A stretch of 46,560 bases of DNA from UBA5336 sp038522375 (GTDB lineage: Bacteria; Pseudomonadota; Alphaproteobacteria; Caulobacterales; Hyphomonadaceae): NCBI GenBank assembly GCA_038522375.1, contig JBCBKE010000010.1:1-46560 (forward strand). The letters are read 5' to 3'. Position numbers and translations under genes: made by a program. Positions within the stretch are counted from its first letter, which is position 1. Each line of letters starts with the position of its first letter. This document shows positions 16,403-24,944 of this stretch, one piece after another. The notes beneath the pieces are model-generated. The model saw only the letters and a program-made list of their open reading frames with translations. It had not been told where the DNA came from and ran no database searches.

Positions 16403-17316
16403 ACGGTTCGCTTGGCGCGGTCCTGGTCATTGGCTGACTGGATCGCGTCCTTGGCGGCCTGCCACTGCTCGTCGCCCCAGCCCATCAGGGAGGAGAAGTT
16501 TCCGCCTGCTGCATTGTACATGGCACCATCGATCGCGATGGTCTGGCCGTTGATGTACTCGGCACCTGGTCCCATGAGCAGCACGGCGAGATTCACCAAT
16601 TCATGCATTTCGCCAACGCGGCCCATGGGATTGCTGCTACCGCTGGCACTGCCGCCATCGAGCTTCTCGCCGCCTTCGCTGGAGTCCGGCGAAAGCCGTG
16701 CCCAGGCGCCCTTGGTCGGGAACGGACCCGGCGCAATGGCGTTGAAGCGAAGACCATAGCGACCCCACTCTACGGCTAGCGATTGGGTCATGACATTCAG
16801 GCCGGCCTTCGACATGGCGCTGGGCACGGTGAAGGGCCCGCCATTCCAGACCCAGGTCGTCAGGATCGAACACACAGAGCCCTTGTCTCCGGCCTTGATC
16901 CAACGGGTCCCGATATCGTGGGTCATGTAGAAACTGCCGCGGAACACGATGTTCGCGATCGCGTCGAAGCCGCGGACGGAGAGGTCTTCGGTGCGCGAGA
17001 TGAAATTGCCGGCCGCATTGTTTACCAGACCGGTCAGCGGACCATGCTTTGACCAGATCTCGTCATTCATGGCCGAGATCACGTCGGGCACGCGAATATC
17101 GCACGGATGGGGCACAACCTTGCCGCCGTGGGCGTCCATCAGTTCCTTGGCAGTTTCTTCGAGGACGCCGCCCCGGCGGCCGCAAATATGGACCTCTGCC
17201 CCCAGTTTGAGGAAGCCCTCGGCCATCTCCTTGCCAAGGCCGGTTCCCCCGCCCGTCACAAGGATACGCTCAGCTGAGAGCAGTCCGTCCCGGTACATGA
17301 GTTTCGACGTGTCCAT
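16399..17316 (-). CDS. SDR oxidoreductase, 2,4-dienoyl-CoA reductase (DECR)-like
   Basis: NAD(P)-dependent short-chain dehydrogenase (305 aa). The cofactor motif TGGGTGLG is at about residues 20-27 and NNAAGNF follows near 95. The later region matches the DECR1/FadH subgroup: VPSAMSKAGLNVMTQSLAVEWG, then RFNAIAPGPFPTKGAWARL and INGQTIAIDGA. The product is probably an enoyl or dienoyl-CoA reductase. The position that holds the catalytic Tyr in that subgroup (TYAW-like) reads TTWVW here, so Tyr appears replaced. The start is the ATG with GGAGG 6 nt upstream; an earlier in-frame ATG lacks a site. Divergent from the DUF2147 gene. Confidence 0.85.
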   Translation of the reverse strand: MDTSKLMYRDGLLSAERILVTGGGTGLGKEMAEGFLKLGAEVHICGRRGGVLEETAKELMDAHGGKVVPHPCDIRVPDVISAMNDEIWSKHGPLTGLVNNAAGNFISRTEDLSVRGFDAIANIVFRGSFYMTHDIGTRWIKAGDKGSVCSILTTWVWNGGPFTVPSAMSKAGLNVMTQSLAVEWGRYGLRFNAIAPGPFPTKGAWARLSPDSSEGGEKLDGGSASGSSNPMGRVGEMHELVNLAVLLMGPGAEYINGQTIAIDGAMYNAAGGNFSSLMGWGDEQWQAAKDAIQSANDQDRAKRTV

Positions 17317-17378
17317 GTGTTGCCTCCAGTTCATCGTTATGGGTTGAATGATAGGGCATTCAGTCAGGGACACCCACC

Positions 17379-17837
17379 ATGAAATTCAACACCCTTGCCG
17401 TCGCTGTCGTTTTCCTCACCGCCGGCGCCGCCAATGCGGACCCCAAGGACGTTTACGGAACCTGGCTGACGCAGGCCGGATCTGCAAAGGTCGATATCAC
17501 CGACTGCGGCGACGGCACGCCGTGTGGCACGATCGCCTGGATGGACCCCGCATCGATGCGTGAAGGGCTGACGCCGGCAACCGCTGTCGATGAAAACAAC
17601 CCGGATCCGGCCCGACGCAACGACCCGGTCCTGGGCCTTACGATCCTGTCAGACTTTGACGAAAAGCGATCTGATTGGCGCGGTGGCAGGATCTACGATC
17701 CCGAAGAGGGAAAATCCTACGGGTCACGGCTGAAGCGCCTCGACAATGGAACGCTGCAGGTCAAGGGCTGTATCGGCCCGATTTGTCAGACCCAGTTATG
17801 GACACCCACGAACGCGTCGGTTGCGGTGTCGGGTTAG
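17379..17837 (+). CDS. DUF2147 family secreted protein
   Basis: A 152-aa protein with a cleavable signal peptide (hydrophobic core, ANA-D cleavage near residue 20). DUF2147 features are visible: VYGTWLTQ near the start, the CGDGTPCGTIAW cysteine pair, IYDPEEGKSYGSRLK, and the final LQVKGCIGPICQTQLW. The four cysteines could form two disulfides in the periplasm. Function of the family is poorly known. The stop overlaps that of the next, convergent gene. Confidence 0.88.
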   Translation: MKFNTLAVAVVFLTAGAANADPKDVYGTWLTQAGSAKVDITDCGDGTPCGTIAWMDPASMREGLTPATAVDENNPDPARRNDPVLGLTILSDFDEKRSDWRGGRIYDPEEGKSYGSRLKRLDNGTLQVKGCIGPICQTQLWTPTNASVAVSG

Positions 17838-18241
17838 CGGCGGAAGGGCAGGCTCACCAGGCGCCAGAGGACCCATAGGGGCAGCACCACAGTGGCGCCC
17901 GCCAGGGCGGGCTGCCAGAAATTCCGCACAAGCCAGCCGCCTGCGATCATGGCATCGTTCGCCAGCTTATTGGCTGTTGCAACGACATCGACCTCGACGG
18001 TGCGCGGATCAAAGTTGATCGCCATGACGACGAGGCCCACAAGCACACACAGGACGGTCAGGCGAAACCACCCCCAGAGGCTGATACCGAACAATCGCAG
18101 CAGGACATGACGGCGGCGACGCTTTGGTTTCTTCGGCTTGACGGTGGTTGGTGGTTCCAGCGGATCGGGCCTTGCGGCAGGAGCGATATCCGGCACGGCA
18201 GCGACGTCATTGGCCGGAGCTTTCAACTGCGGACTGCCCAT
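17834..18241 (-). CDS. Predicted two-helix membrane protein of unknown function
   Basis: 135 aa. The first 45 residues are Pro/Ala-rich and end in a strongly basic KPKKPKRRRRH patch, so this end is probably cytoplasmic. Two hydrophobic segments follow at about residues 56-76 and 108-128, separated by NFDPRTVEVDVVATANKLAN, which is likely periplasmic. AAGGTG lies before the ATG. It may be co-transcribed with the upstream MscS gene. I recognise no family. Confidence 0.65.
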   Translation of the reverse strand: MGSPQLKAPANDVAAVPDIAPAARPDPLEPPTTVKPKKPKRRRRHVLLRLFGISLWGWFRLTVLCVLVGLVVMAINFDPRTVEVDVVATANKLANDAMIAGGWLVRNFWQPALAGATVVLPLWVLWRLVSLPFRR

Positions 18242-18291
18242 GCTTTCACCTTTCCCTCAAGTCCGTGATCTAGAGACTGACCGGCGCCGCT

Positions 18292-19185
18292 TCAACTCGG
18301 CAGGGCGTGTCCTGACTGAACCGTAAGTCTCCGGCGAACCTCGGGAAAGACGTCCCAACGGAGACTACTCGGCTGCTTTTGAACCATGGTCGTGTGCGGG
18401 TAGGGGATTGAGATGCTGGCCGCGTCGAGCGCTTCCTTCACGGCTTTCAATGTATCGAATTTCACATCCCAATAGTCCGCTGCGGCGACCCAGGAGCGGG
18501 TCGTGATATCCACGGAACTGTCGCCAAGATTTGTAACCCGGACAAAGGGCGCAGGGTCCTTGAGGATGCGAGGGTCGGCATCGATGATAGCCTGGATGAC
18601 GGCCAACGCCTGGTCCATGTTGTCGTCATAGTCGATGCCAAACACTTCATCGACCCGGCGCAGGCTGTAGCCGGAGTAGTTCTTGATGACGCCATCGATC
18701 GCCTGGCTGTTCGGTACCATGATCTTGACGTTATCGACGGTCGCGAGGACGGTCTGGAAGAGGTTGATATCCTTCACCGACCCGGCCACGCCGGCCGTCT
18801 CGACATAATCGCCCAATTTGTAGGGGCGAAATACCATGATCATCACACCCGACGCGATATTGCCCAGCGCGCCCTGCATGGAGAGGCCGATCGCCAGGGT
18901 GAGCGCGCCAAGGATAGCCACGAAACTGGTGGCCTGGACGCCAAAAACCTGAAGCGCCGCAATGAGGACCGCAGCTGTGATCGCCCATCGGACGATTGAT
19001 CCGAAGAAGTTGCCCAACGTGTCGTCGATATCATCACGCTTGAGGGCTTGGGCCCGGACAAGACTGCCCAACCAGGACGCAATGCGGAGCCCGATGATGA
19101 TGACCAGAAGAGCGCCGACAACCTTGAACGCGCTGGAGATGATAAACTCGCCGTATTGGGTCCATATCTCGTCGGTTTGCGGCAT
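18292..19185 (-). CDS. Small-conductance mechanosensitive ion channel (MscS family)
   Basis: MscS-type channel (297 aa) that opens on membrane tension to release solutes. Three N-terminal helices are visible. The pore-lining third helix is the Gly/Ala-rich VAILGALTLAIGLSMQG, followed by the beta-domain entry ALGNIASGVMIMVFRPYKLGDYVE and the C-terminal cytoplasmic alpha/beta domain. I chose the ATG with GGAGAG 5 nt upstream; an in-frame codon 30 nt earlier lacks a site. The C-terminus extends about 25 residues past the usual end. Confidence 0.95.
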   Translation of the reverse strand: MPQTDEIWTQYGEFIISSAFKVVGALLVIIIGLRIASWLGSLVRAQALKRDDIDDTLGNFFGSIVRWAITAAVLIAALQVFGVQATSFVAILGALTLAIGLSMQGALGNIASGVMIMVFRPYKLGDYVETAGVAGSVKDINLFQTVLATVDNVKIMVPNSQAIDGVIKNYSGYSLRRVDEVFGIDYDDNMDQALAVIQAIIDADPRILKDPAPFVRVTNLGDSSVDITTRSWVAAADYWDVKFDTLKAVKEALDAASISIPYPHTTMVQKQPSSLRWDVFPEVRRRLTVQSGHALPS

Positions 19186-19390
19186 CGTTTCTCTCCATGC
19201 TTGACGGTCAGCCATCTGTTGCGGATATCACTTGCCCATGACGGCTGCGTCACAGATCCAGGGACCAGCGATCACGGGATTCGACGGTTTTGACAGGCGT
19301 CTGCGCTTTCTCGTCCCCTTTCGTGGGCGAAGGTCTTTCATAATACTGGTCCGACTGTATATCAGGTTGGAGTGCGACCGCACGACCAAA

Positions 19391-19417
19391 CCGCCCGGCA
19401 CACCCCGTGCCGGGCGG
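19391..19417. other. Strong GC hairpin upstream of trcR
   Basis: A perfect 11-bp inverted repeat, CCGCCCGGCAC and GTGCCGGGCGG, around a 5-nt loop. It lies in the 297-nt gap between the divergent mscS and trcR genes, 66 nt before trcR. GGTTCGTTCT follows on the plus strand and TTTGG on the minus strand, so neither side has a convincing T-run. It could be a leader structure or a factor site. I see no other feature in this gap. Confidence 0.5.
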
Positions 19418-19482
19418 GGTTCGTTCTAGCGCCGATTTGACGGGAGGCAGGGACGCTTGCGGGGCAATGAAAGGAAAGACCC

Positions 19483-20154
19483 ATGGCCGAGATACTTATG
19501 CCAAAGGCGACCGCCGTGTGGCTGATCGACAATACGACCCTTAGCTTCGACCAGATTGCCGCCTTCTGCGAGCTGCATCACCTCGAGGTCAAGGGCATCG
19601 CCGATGGCGATGTGGCGGAAAACATGCGCGGTATCGACCCGATTGCCGGCGGCATGCTGACCCGTGACGAAATCAGGAAGGGGGAAGCTGATCCTGAGTA
19701 CAGGCTGAAGCTCCAGAAGTCCTCAATCGACCATATCCCGCAACCCAAGCGCAAGGGTGCTCGCTACACCCCGGTGCTGCGCCGCGCGGACAAGCCCGAT
19801 GCGATCGCCTGGTTCATCCGGTTCCATCCGGAAGTCACCGATGCGCAGTTGGGCAAGCTCATTGGCACAACGAAAACCACGATCAATGCCGTGCGCGACA
19901 AGAGCCATTGGAACAGCCAGAATATCAAGGCAGTTGACCCTGTGACCCTGGGCCTTTGCTCCCAGATCGAGCTGGATGAGGTGATCGCCAAGGCAGCGGA
20001 AAAACGGCGCGCCATGGACGCTCAGCGGGCAGAGGCGAATGAGGGCCCGAGCCTGAAACCGGTCGATGACACGACGGCACAGCCGGTCGAGATGGCACCG
20101 AAGCGCGATGAAGACCTATCCGCCGACGACGTTTTCAAGGACTTCCTGAACTGA
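19483..20154 (+). CDS. trcR: TrcR-family cell cycle regulator (DUF1013)
   Basis: A 223-aa protein of the alphaproteobacterial DUF1013/TrcR family. It begins MPKATAVWLIDNTTLSFDQIAAFC and contains DPEYRLKL, then IAWFIRFHPEVTDAQLGKLIGTTKTTINAVRDKSHWN, which looks like a helix-turn-helix. The C-terminal 50 residues are charged and probably disordered, ending DDVFKDFLN. It is highly conserved in the class and is named as a cell cycle transcription regulator; its targets cannot be read here. AAAGGAAAG precedes the ATG. Confidence 0.85.
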   Translation: MAEILMPKATAVWLIDNTTLSFDQIAAFCELHHLEVKGIADGDVAENMRGIDPIAGGMLTRDEIRKGEADPEYRLKLQKSSIDHIPQPKRKGARYTPVLRRADKPDAIAWFIRFHPEVTDAQLGKLIGTTKTTINAVRDKSHWNSQNIKAVDPVTLGLCSQIELDEVIAKAAEKRRAMDAQRAEANEGPSLKPVDDTTAQPVEMAPKRDEDLSADDVFKDFLN

Positions 20155-20234
20155 CGTGGACGGTAGGCGCAGACCCGATCTTGACCCACATAGCGGCGCC
20201 CCTCACTTACGAGGCAGGTGCTTTTGGAGACCCC

Positions 20235-20825
20235 ATGACACGGCTCGATGACGAACCCCCCGCCGCCCCGGCGGCAGAACCGAACAGCTTCCTGGAGCAG
20301 GCGCTATTCAATGCCCGGACGATCATGCTGACGGGCGGTATTGACGACAAGCAGGCCCGTCGTGTGTGCGAACGCCTCATGGCTTTGGCGTCCGAGAACA
20401 GCGACCCCATCCTGATGGTGATCTCGTCGCCGGGCGGCCATGTGGAATCGGGCGACATGATCCATGACATGATAAAGTTCGTGGACGCGCCGGTGAAGGT
20501 GCTCGGTTCGGGCTGGGTCGCCAGCGCAGGTGCGCTGATCTACGCGGCGGCAAAAAAGGAAAACCGTTTCTCGCTGCCGAACACCCGCTTCCTCCTGCAC
20601 GAGCCCCGTGGCGGTGTCGGCGGCCAGGCAACGGATGTGGAAATCCAGGCCCGCGAGATCATCAAGATGCGCGAGCGGTTGAACACCATCTTCGCCGTCG
20701 CAACGGGTCAGCCCCTCGCAAAGATCAAGGAAGACACCGATCGCGATTTCTGGATGAGTGCCGAGGAAGCTGTCGACTACGGCTTGGTTGGCAAGATCGT
20801 GACCAGCAAAAGTGAAATCCTTTAG
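20235..20825 (+). CDS. ATP-dependent Clp protease proteolytic subunit (ClpP)
   Basis: Serine protease subunit of 196 aa. From the ATG chosen (GGAGA 5 nt upstream), the catalytic triad falls at Ser97 (GWVASAGAL), His122 (LLHEPRGG) and Asp171 (EDTDRD), the same numbers as in mature E. coli ClpP. A TTG 54 nt upstream is an alternative start. The nucleophile region differs from the common GQAASMGA form, and no clpX or tig gene is next to it, so this is probably a second ClpP and not the main housekeeping copy. It follows trcR by 80 nt. Confidence 0.9.
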   Translation: MTRLDDEPPAAPAAEPNSFLEQALFNARTIMLTGGIDDKQARRVCERLMALASENSDPILMVISSPGGHVESGDMIHDMIKFVDAPVKVLGSGWVASAGALIYAAAKKENRFSLPNTRFLLHEPRGGVGGQATDVEIQAREIIKMRERLNTIFAVATGQPLAKIKEDTDRDFWMSAEEAVDYGLVGKIVTSKSEIL

Positions 20826-20898
20826 TGCTGAATAATCTCGTGTTTCCAGAACGGTAACCAATCGCCCTGCATTATTGAGCCTTGTGAGTAGAGGTTCA

Positions 20899-22524
20899 AT
20901 GGCAGCCACATTCCGATCTTTGGTCGAGTATATCGATCCCGCTGCGCCCACGCTTTCGTTCGGTGCCGCCTTGGCGCTGTTCGAGACGAACCCTGCCTTA
21001 GAGTTCATTCCGGTCATCACGGGCGATACCCTGGTCGGGACGTTGTCGCGTCTTCGCGTGTACCAGACGGCCGCAAGCGATCTGCCCCGGGACAAGCTTC
21101 TTTCCCTCCCTATCGCGCCGCTGCTGGACCCGGTTCCGGCGACGGCCGATGTCGACCAGAAGATCGGGGGTTATGCCGCCCGGACGGCGAGTGAGGGCGG
21201 CAAAGCCCTTGCCGTTGGCTTGGTTGTCCTCGAGGATGGGGGGTATCTTGGCGTGGTCCGCCCGGCCATTCTCGCCGCAGCCGTGGCATCGGAGAACGCG
21301 CGCCGCGCCAAGGCCCAGAAGAAACTGGTCGAACAGGTTCGAACGTTCAAACAGCTTGAAACAAGTACAGCGGAGAACGCTGGGCAACTGCACGCGATGT
21401 TGGCCCACGAGTTACGGACCCCGCTGCATGCGGCCCAGGCCAGCGTTGACCTTCTCCAGGCCCATAGCCAATCGACCGATGGCCGCGCGCTCGCAAGAAC
21501 GGTGGCGGACGCATGCGAAGCGCTCGATCGTTTGCTTGATGACCTGATGACCGTTTCCCGAGCCGACCTCGGAAACCTGCCGATCAACCCCGAGCCGGTG
21601 TCCCTCAAGCGATTGATCGCCGAAGTTGAACGGCTTTGGGCGCCGCGCTGTTCGCAAAGCGGAATCGATCTTTCACTTGAGCTTGGAAAGCTCGCCGCCG
21701 AAAGGGTTGAGATCGATCCTGTCAGACTGCGCCAGGTTATCGATAACCTGCTGTCAAACGCGGTGAAGTACACCGAGCGGGGTGGGGTGACCGTTGTCTT
21801 GAGCACCGCGGAGGAGGCTGACGGTCTCCTGCTATCGATTGATATCGGTGACACCGGACCGGGCCTTTCCGGCGACGCACTGAAGGGGTTGTTCGAACCG
21901 TTTTCTCGGCTCAGCGGTGCTGAGCACGTTCCCGGTTCGGGACTTGGTTTGGCGCTGACGCGGGCCGTAACGGAGCATATCGGAGGCACCGTTTCCTATC
22001 GCACCCGCCACTCCGGCGGCAGCGTGTTCTCGGTGTCCATACCCGTCCGGAAGGCCGGGCCGAGGATCATTGCGGAGAACCGAAAGGCACCTGTTTTTCG
22101 CCAGTTCACACCCGGGGACCTCTTGATCGTCGACGACCACGAACCAAGCCGTTTGGTCCTGGCGAAAGCGCTATCGGGTGCTGGCTGGCGGGTCGATGGT
22201 GTGAACACGCGCGAGCAGGCCCTTCGCCGTCTTGGCCACAAACCCTACCAGGCCATCCTCTGCGACCTGCACCTCCCCGATGGAGACGGCGCAGACGTCC
22301 TTGACGCCGAGCGCCGCCGTAGCGCAGGCGACACGCACACGCCCGTGATCGCTGTCACCGCTGACCATAGCGAAGAGAAACTGGCGGCCTGCGCAGAAGC
22401 GGGTTTCGATGCGACCTGGACAAAGCCGATCAAGCCGGGCGACGTGATCATGCTGCTGGCCGAGGTCATCACAGGTGTACGGGCTCCCGCGCCGGGCCCC
22501 CAACTTCGCAGCGCGATGGCCTGA
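20899..22524 (+). CDS. Soluble hybrid sensor histidine kinase
   Basis: 541-aa cytoplasmic kinase without membrane segments. The first 120 residues resemble a degenerate CBS-like sensory pair (ALFETNPALEFIPVIT, then LVGTLSRLRVY). A helix leads to the phospho-acceptor His170 in MLAHELRTPLHA. The ATPase domain has DNLLSNAVKYT, DTGPGL, LFEPFSRLS and GSGLGLAL. A C-terminal receiver domain carries LLIVDDHE, the acceptor Asp456 in ILCDLHLPDGDG, VTAD and the Lys of WTKPIK. No Hpt domain is present, so an outside phosphotransferase is needed. The ATG with AGAGG is preferred to an upstream TTG. An imperfect inverted repeat spans the 5' leader. Confidence 0.93.
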   Translation: MAATFRSLVEYIDPAAPTLSFGAALALFETNPALEFIPVITGDTLVGTLSRLRVYQTAASDLPRDKLLSLPIAPLLDPVPATADVDQKIGGYAARTASEGGKALAVGLVVLEDGGYLGVVRPAILAAAVASENARRAKAQKKLVEQVRTFKQLETSTAENAGQLHAMLAHELRTPLHAAQASVDLLQAHSQSTDGRALARTVADACEALDRLLDDLMTVSRADLGNLPINPEPVSLKRLIAEVERLWAPRCSQSGIDLSLELGKLAAERVEIDPVRLRQVIDNLLSNAVKYTERGGVTVVLSTAEEADGLLLSIDIGDTGPGLSGDALKGLFEPFSRLSGAEHVPGSGLGLALTRAVTEHIGGTVSYRTRHSGGSVFSVSIPVRKAGPRIIAENRKAPVFRQFTPGDLLIVDDHEPSRLVLAKALSGAGWRVDGVNTREQALRRLGHKPYQAILCDLHLPDGDGADVLDAERRRSAGDTHTPVIAVTADHSEEKLAACAEAGFDATWTKPIKPGDVIMLLAEVITGVRAPAPGPQLRSAMA

Positions 22525-22582
22525 CCGCTTGCAGCACCGCCAGGCCCGCGCCATTGTGTCGGGAACTCACTGGAGGCCGATG

Positions 22583-23044
22583 ATGACAACCCCTGATGCC
22601 CGGCTCGAAGCCCTTGGCATTGTCTTGCCCGCGCCCATGAAAGCTGTGGCGAACTATGTTCCCTTTGTCCGAACGGGAAACCTTCTGTTCGTGTCTGGCC
22701 AGGTCAGCATGTTTGACGGCACGCTGATCAAGGGTCGGGTCGGTGAGGACATGGAGCTTTCGGCGGCACAGCAGGCGGCGCGGACATGCGGGATCAACCT
22801 GCTGGCCCAATGCAAGGCAGCGTTGGGCGAGCTTTCCAATGTGGCGCGCGTTGTGAAACTGGGCGGATTTGTGAATGCCGCCCCTGACTTTGTCGACATC
22901 CCCCAGGTCATAAACGGGTGTTCGGACCTGATGGTCGAGGTGTTTGGCGACGCGGGCCGCCACGCGCGCTCTGCGGTGGCCAGTCCCGTTTTGCCCCTGG
23001 GGGTCGCGGTGGAAGTGGACGGGGTGTTCGAGATCATTGCCTGA
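22583..23044 (+). CDS. RidA family protein
   Basis: A 153-aa member of the YjgF/YER057c/UK114 group. Family blocks are GNLLFVSGQVSMFDG, the ALGELSNVARVVKLGGFVNAAPDF stretch, and the end GRHARSAVASPVLPLGVAVEV with the binding Arg. RidA enzymes hydrolyse reactive enamines and imines made by PLP enzymes. The second of two adjacent ATGs fits GGAGG best (6 nt). The end overlaps the TTG start of the next gene by 8 nt, which suggests coupling. Confidence 0.9.
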   Translation: MTTPDARLEALGIVLPAPMKAVANYVPFVRTGNLLFVSGQVSMFDGTLIKGRVGEDMELSAAQQAARTCGINLLAQCKAALGELSNVARVVKLGGFVNAAPDFVDIPQVINGCSDLMVEVFGDAGRHARSAVASPVLPLGVAVEVDGVFEIIA

Positions 23045-23741
23045 CGCGTATGCCCATCGCGGCCTCTGGTCCCATGAAGGGCCGCCGGAGAATTCAATGG
23101 CGTCGTTCGAGGCCGCAGCGACCGCCGGCGTCGGTGTAGAACTCGATATCCAATTATCGAAGGATGGCGTCCCGGTCGTCTTCCACGATCCCATGCTTGA
23201 CCGCATGACAGACGCCTCGGGCCCGGTCTGGGAAAAGACGGCCGAGGAGTTGGACGCCCTCCGGCTGACCGGCGCAGACGAGCCTATACCGCGACTTTCA
23301 GATGTGGCCATGATGCTCCCCGCCGGAATGCCGGTCCTCGTCGAACTCAAACCCACGCCCGGTGATCCCGAGGAGTATCTGCGCGCCGTGGACCTCGCCC
23401 TCTTCGGGGTGGCGATCGACGCGTCGATCATGTCCTTCACGGCGGGGGTCAACAAGGCGGCAAGGGTCGTAATGCCCCAGCGGCGACGGGGTCTGCTCGT
23501 GCCGCCATTGAGCCCTGCGATTGCGCGTGGGCCCGCAGACGTCGTTGACACTGCGGCGTCGCTCGACATCGACTATCTTGCGGTCCCCTTCGGCATGATC
23601 ACCGCCTTCGCAGGCGAGCCTGAATGCCGCTATCCGCTTTATGCGTGGACGGTGGACACTGACCATGCGCTGGCGACTGTTGCCGATGCAGCTGCAGCGG
23701 TGATCTTCGAACATCTCGATCCGGCCCTCGTCAGCCGCTGA
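23037..23741 (+). CDS. Glycerophosphodiester phosphodiesterase family protein
   Basis: A 234-aa GDPD enzyme that hydrolyses glycerophosphodiesters to glycerol 3-phosphate and an alcohol. The active-site pattern is complete: AHRG near residue 6, PENS, then GVELDIQLSKDGVPVVFHD with the metal-binding Glu/Asp and the second His. VLVELKP and YAWTVD follow. The only plausible start is a TTG inside the end of the RidA gene. No signal peptide, so it acts in the cytoplasm. Confidence 0.9.
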   Translation: MPDAYAHRGLWSHEGPPENSMASFEAAATAGVGVELDIQLSKDGVPVVFHDPMLDRMTDASGPVWEKTAEELDALRLTGADEPIPRLSDVAMMLPAGMPVLVELKPTPGDPEEYLRAVDLALFGVAIDASIMSFTAGVNKAARVVMPQRRRGLLVPPLSPAIARGPADVVDTAASLDIDYLAVPFGMITAFAGEPECRYPLYAWTVDTDHALATVADAAAAVIFEHLDPALVSR

Positions 23742-23762
23742 ACGGCGGTCTATGTTGCCATC

Positions 23763-24938
23763 ATGGACGAAACGGCCCTCCAGATCAGCGTTGCCGAAGG
23801 GCTCGCCCATGTCGATGCGGCGGCCTGGGACGCCGTTGCCAATCCGCCCGCCGGCCGGTACGACCCGTTTTTGAGTTGGGGATTCCTCGAAGCGCTGGAA
23901 CAGTCCGGCGCTGCATCGCCTGAAAGCGGATGGTCACCGCACCATCTCCTGGTGAAGGGACCAGGCGGACGCTTGCGCGCCGCCATGCCTCTCTATGCCA
24001 AGACCCATTCCTATGGCGAGTTCGTGTTCGATCATGGTTGGGCCGATGCGTTTGAGCGGGCGGGTGGCCGCTATTATCCGAAACTGGTCAGTGCTGTCCC
24101 GTTCACGCCGGTCACGGGCCGGCGTTTGCTTGTTCCCGAGGGGCCCGATGCAAATACCCTGCGTCGGGGCCTGCTCACAGGGGCAGTCCAGATCGCCGCC
24201 GATAACGATCTGTCTAGCCTGCATGTGAACTTCACGACCGAGGACGAGGCCGATCTCCTCGGAGAGCTAGGGTTGTTGCAGCGGGTCGACCAGCAGTTTC
24301 ACTTCATCAATGAAGAGTATGGCTCGTTTGAGGATTTCCTGTCCATCCTGTCTTCTTCAAAACGCAAGACGCTTCGGAAGGAAAGGCGGAAGGCGCAGGA
24401 CGGCCTCGACCTCCGGAGGCTGACGGGCGCGGACCTTAAAGCGCATCACTGGGACGCGTTTTACAGTTTCTACCTGGATACGGGCGCGCGGAAATGGGGC
24501 ACGCCGTACCTGAACCGTGAAACCTTCGCGATGCTGGGCGAGCGGATGGCGGAAGATATCCTCCTGGTCATGGCCTATGAGGATGATGCGCCCATCGCTG
24601 GCGCCCTCAACTTCATAGGTTCCGACACGCTCTATGGCCGCTACTGGGGGTGTGTTTCCAGCCGTGCGATGCTCCACTTCGAGGTCTGCTATTATCAGGC
24701 GATGGACTTCGCCATCGAGCGGGGGCTCCGCTTTGTGGAGGCTGGCGCACAGGGTGGGCACAAGCTCGCGCGCGGTTATGTGCCCGTTCAAACCCGCTCC
24801 GTCCATTGGATCGGTCATTCGGGTTTCCGCCATGCTATCAGCGACTATCTCGACCGTGAGCGCCATGCGGTCGCGGCAGATATGGACTTTCTCAGCGCGC
24901 GGACGCCGTTCAAGAAAACCGATGGTGCATCCGACTAG
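23763..24938 (+). CDS. FemAB-like / GNAT acyltransferase (PF04339-type)
   Basis: 391 aa. The motif order fits the peptidogalycan biosynthesis/recognition proteins: YDPFLSWGFLEALEQSG, HHLLVKGPGGRL, FDHGWADAFERAG, LVSAVPFTPVTGRRLL, then ILSSSKRKTLRKERRKAQ and the late ARGYVPVQTRSVHWIGHSGF. Such proteins have a double acetyltransferase fold and are thought to add amino acids or acyl groups. No substrate can be assigned. It ends the trcR-to-acyltransferase run of same-strand genes and converges on tspO. Confidence 0.88.
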   Translation: MDETALQISVAEGLAHVDAAAWDAVANPPAGRYDPFLSWGFLEALEQSGAASPESGWSPHHLLVKGPGGRLRAAMPLYAKTHSYGEFVFDHGWADAFERAGGRYYPKLVSAVPFTPVTGRRLLVPEGPDANTLRRGLLTGAVQIAADNDLSSLHVNFTTEDEADLLGELGLLQRVDQQFHFINEEYGSFEDFLSILSSSKRKTLRKERRKAQDGLDLRRLTGADLKAHHWDAFYSFYLDTGARKWGTPYLNRETFAMLGERMAEDILLVMAYEDDAPIAGALNFIGSDTLYGRYWGCVSSRAMLHFEVCYYQAMDFAIERGLRFVEAGAQGGHKLARGYVPVQTRSVHWIGHSGFRHAISDYLDRERHAVAADMDFLSARTPFKKTDGASD

Positions 24939-24944
24939 CGGAGG

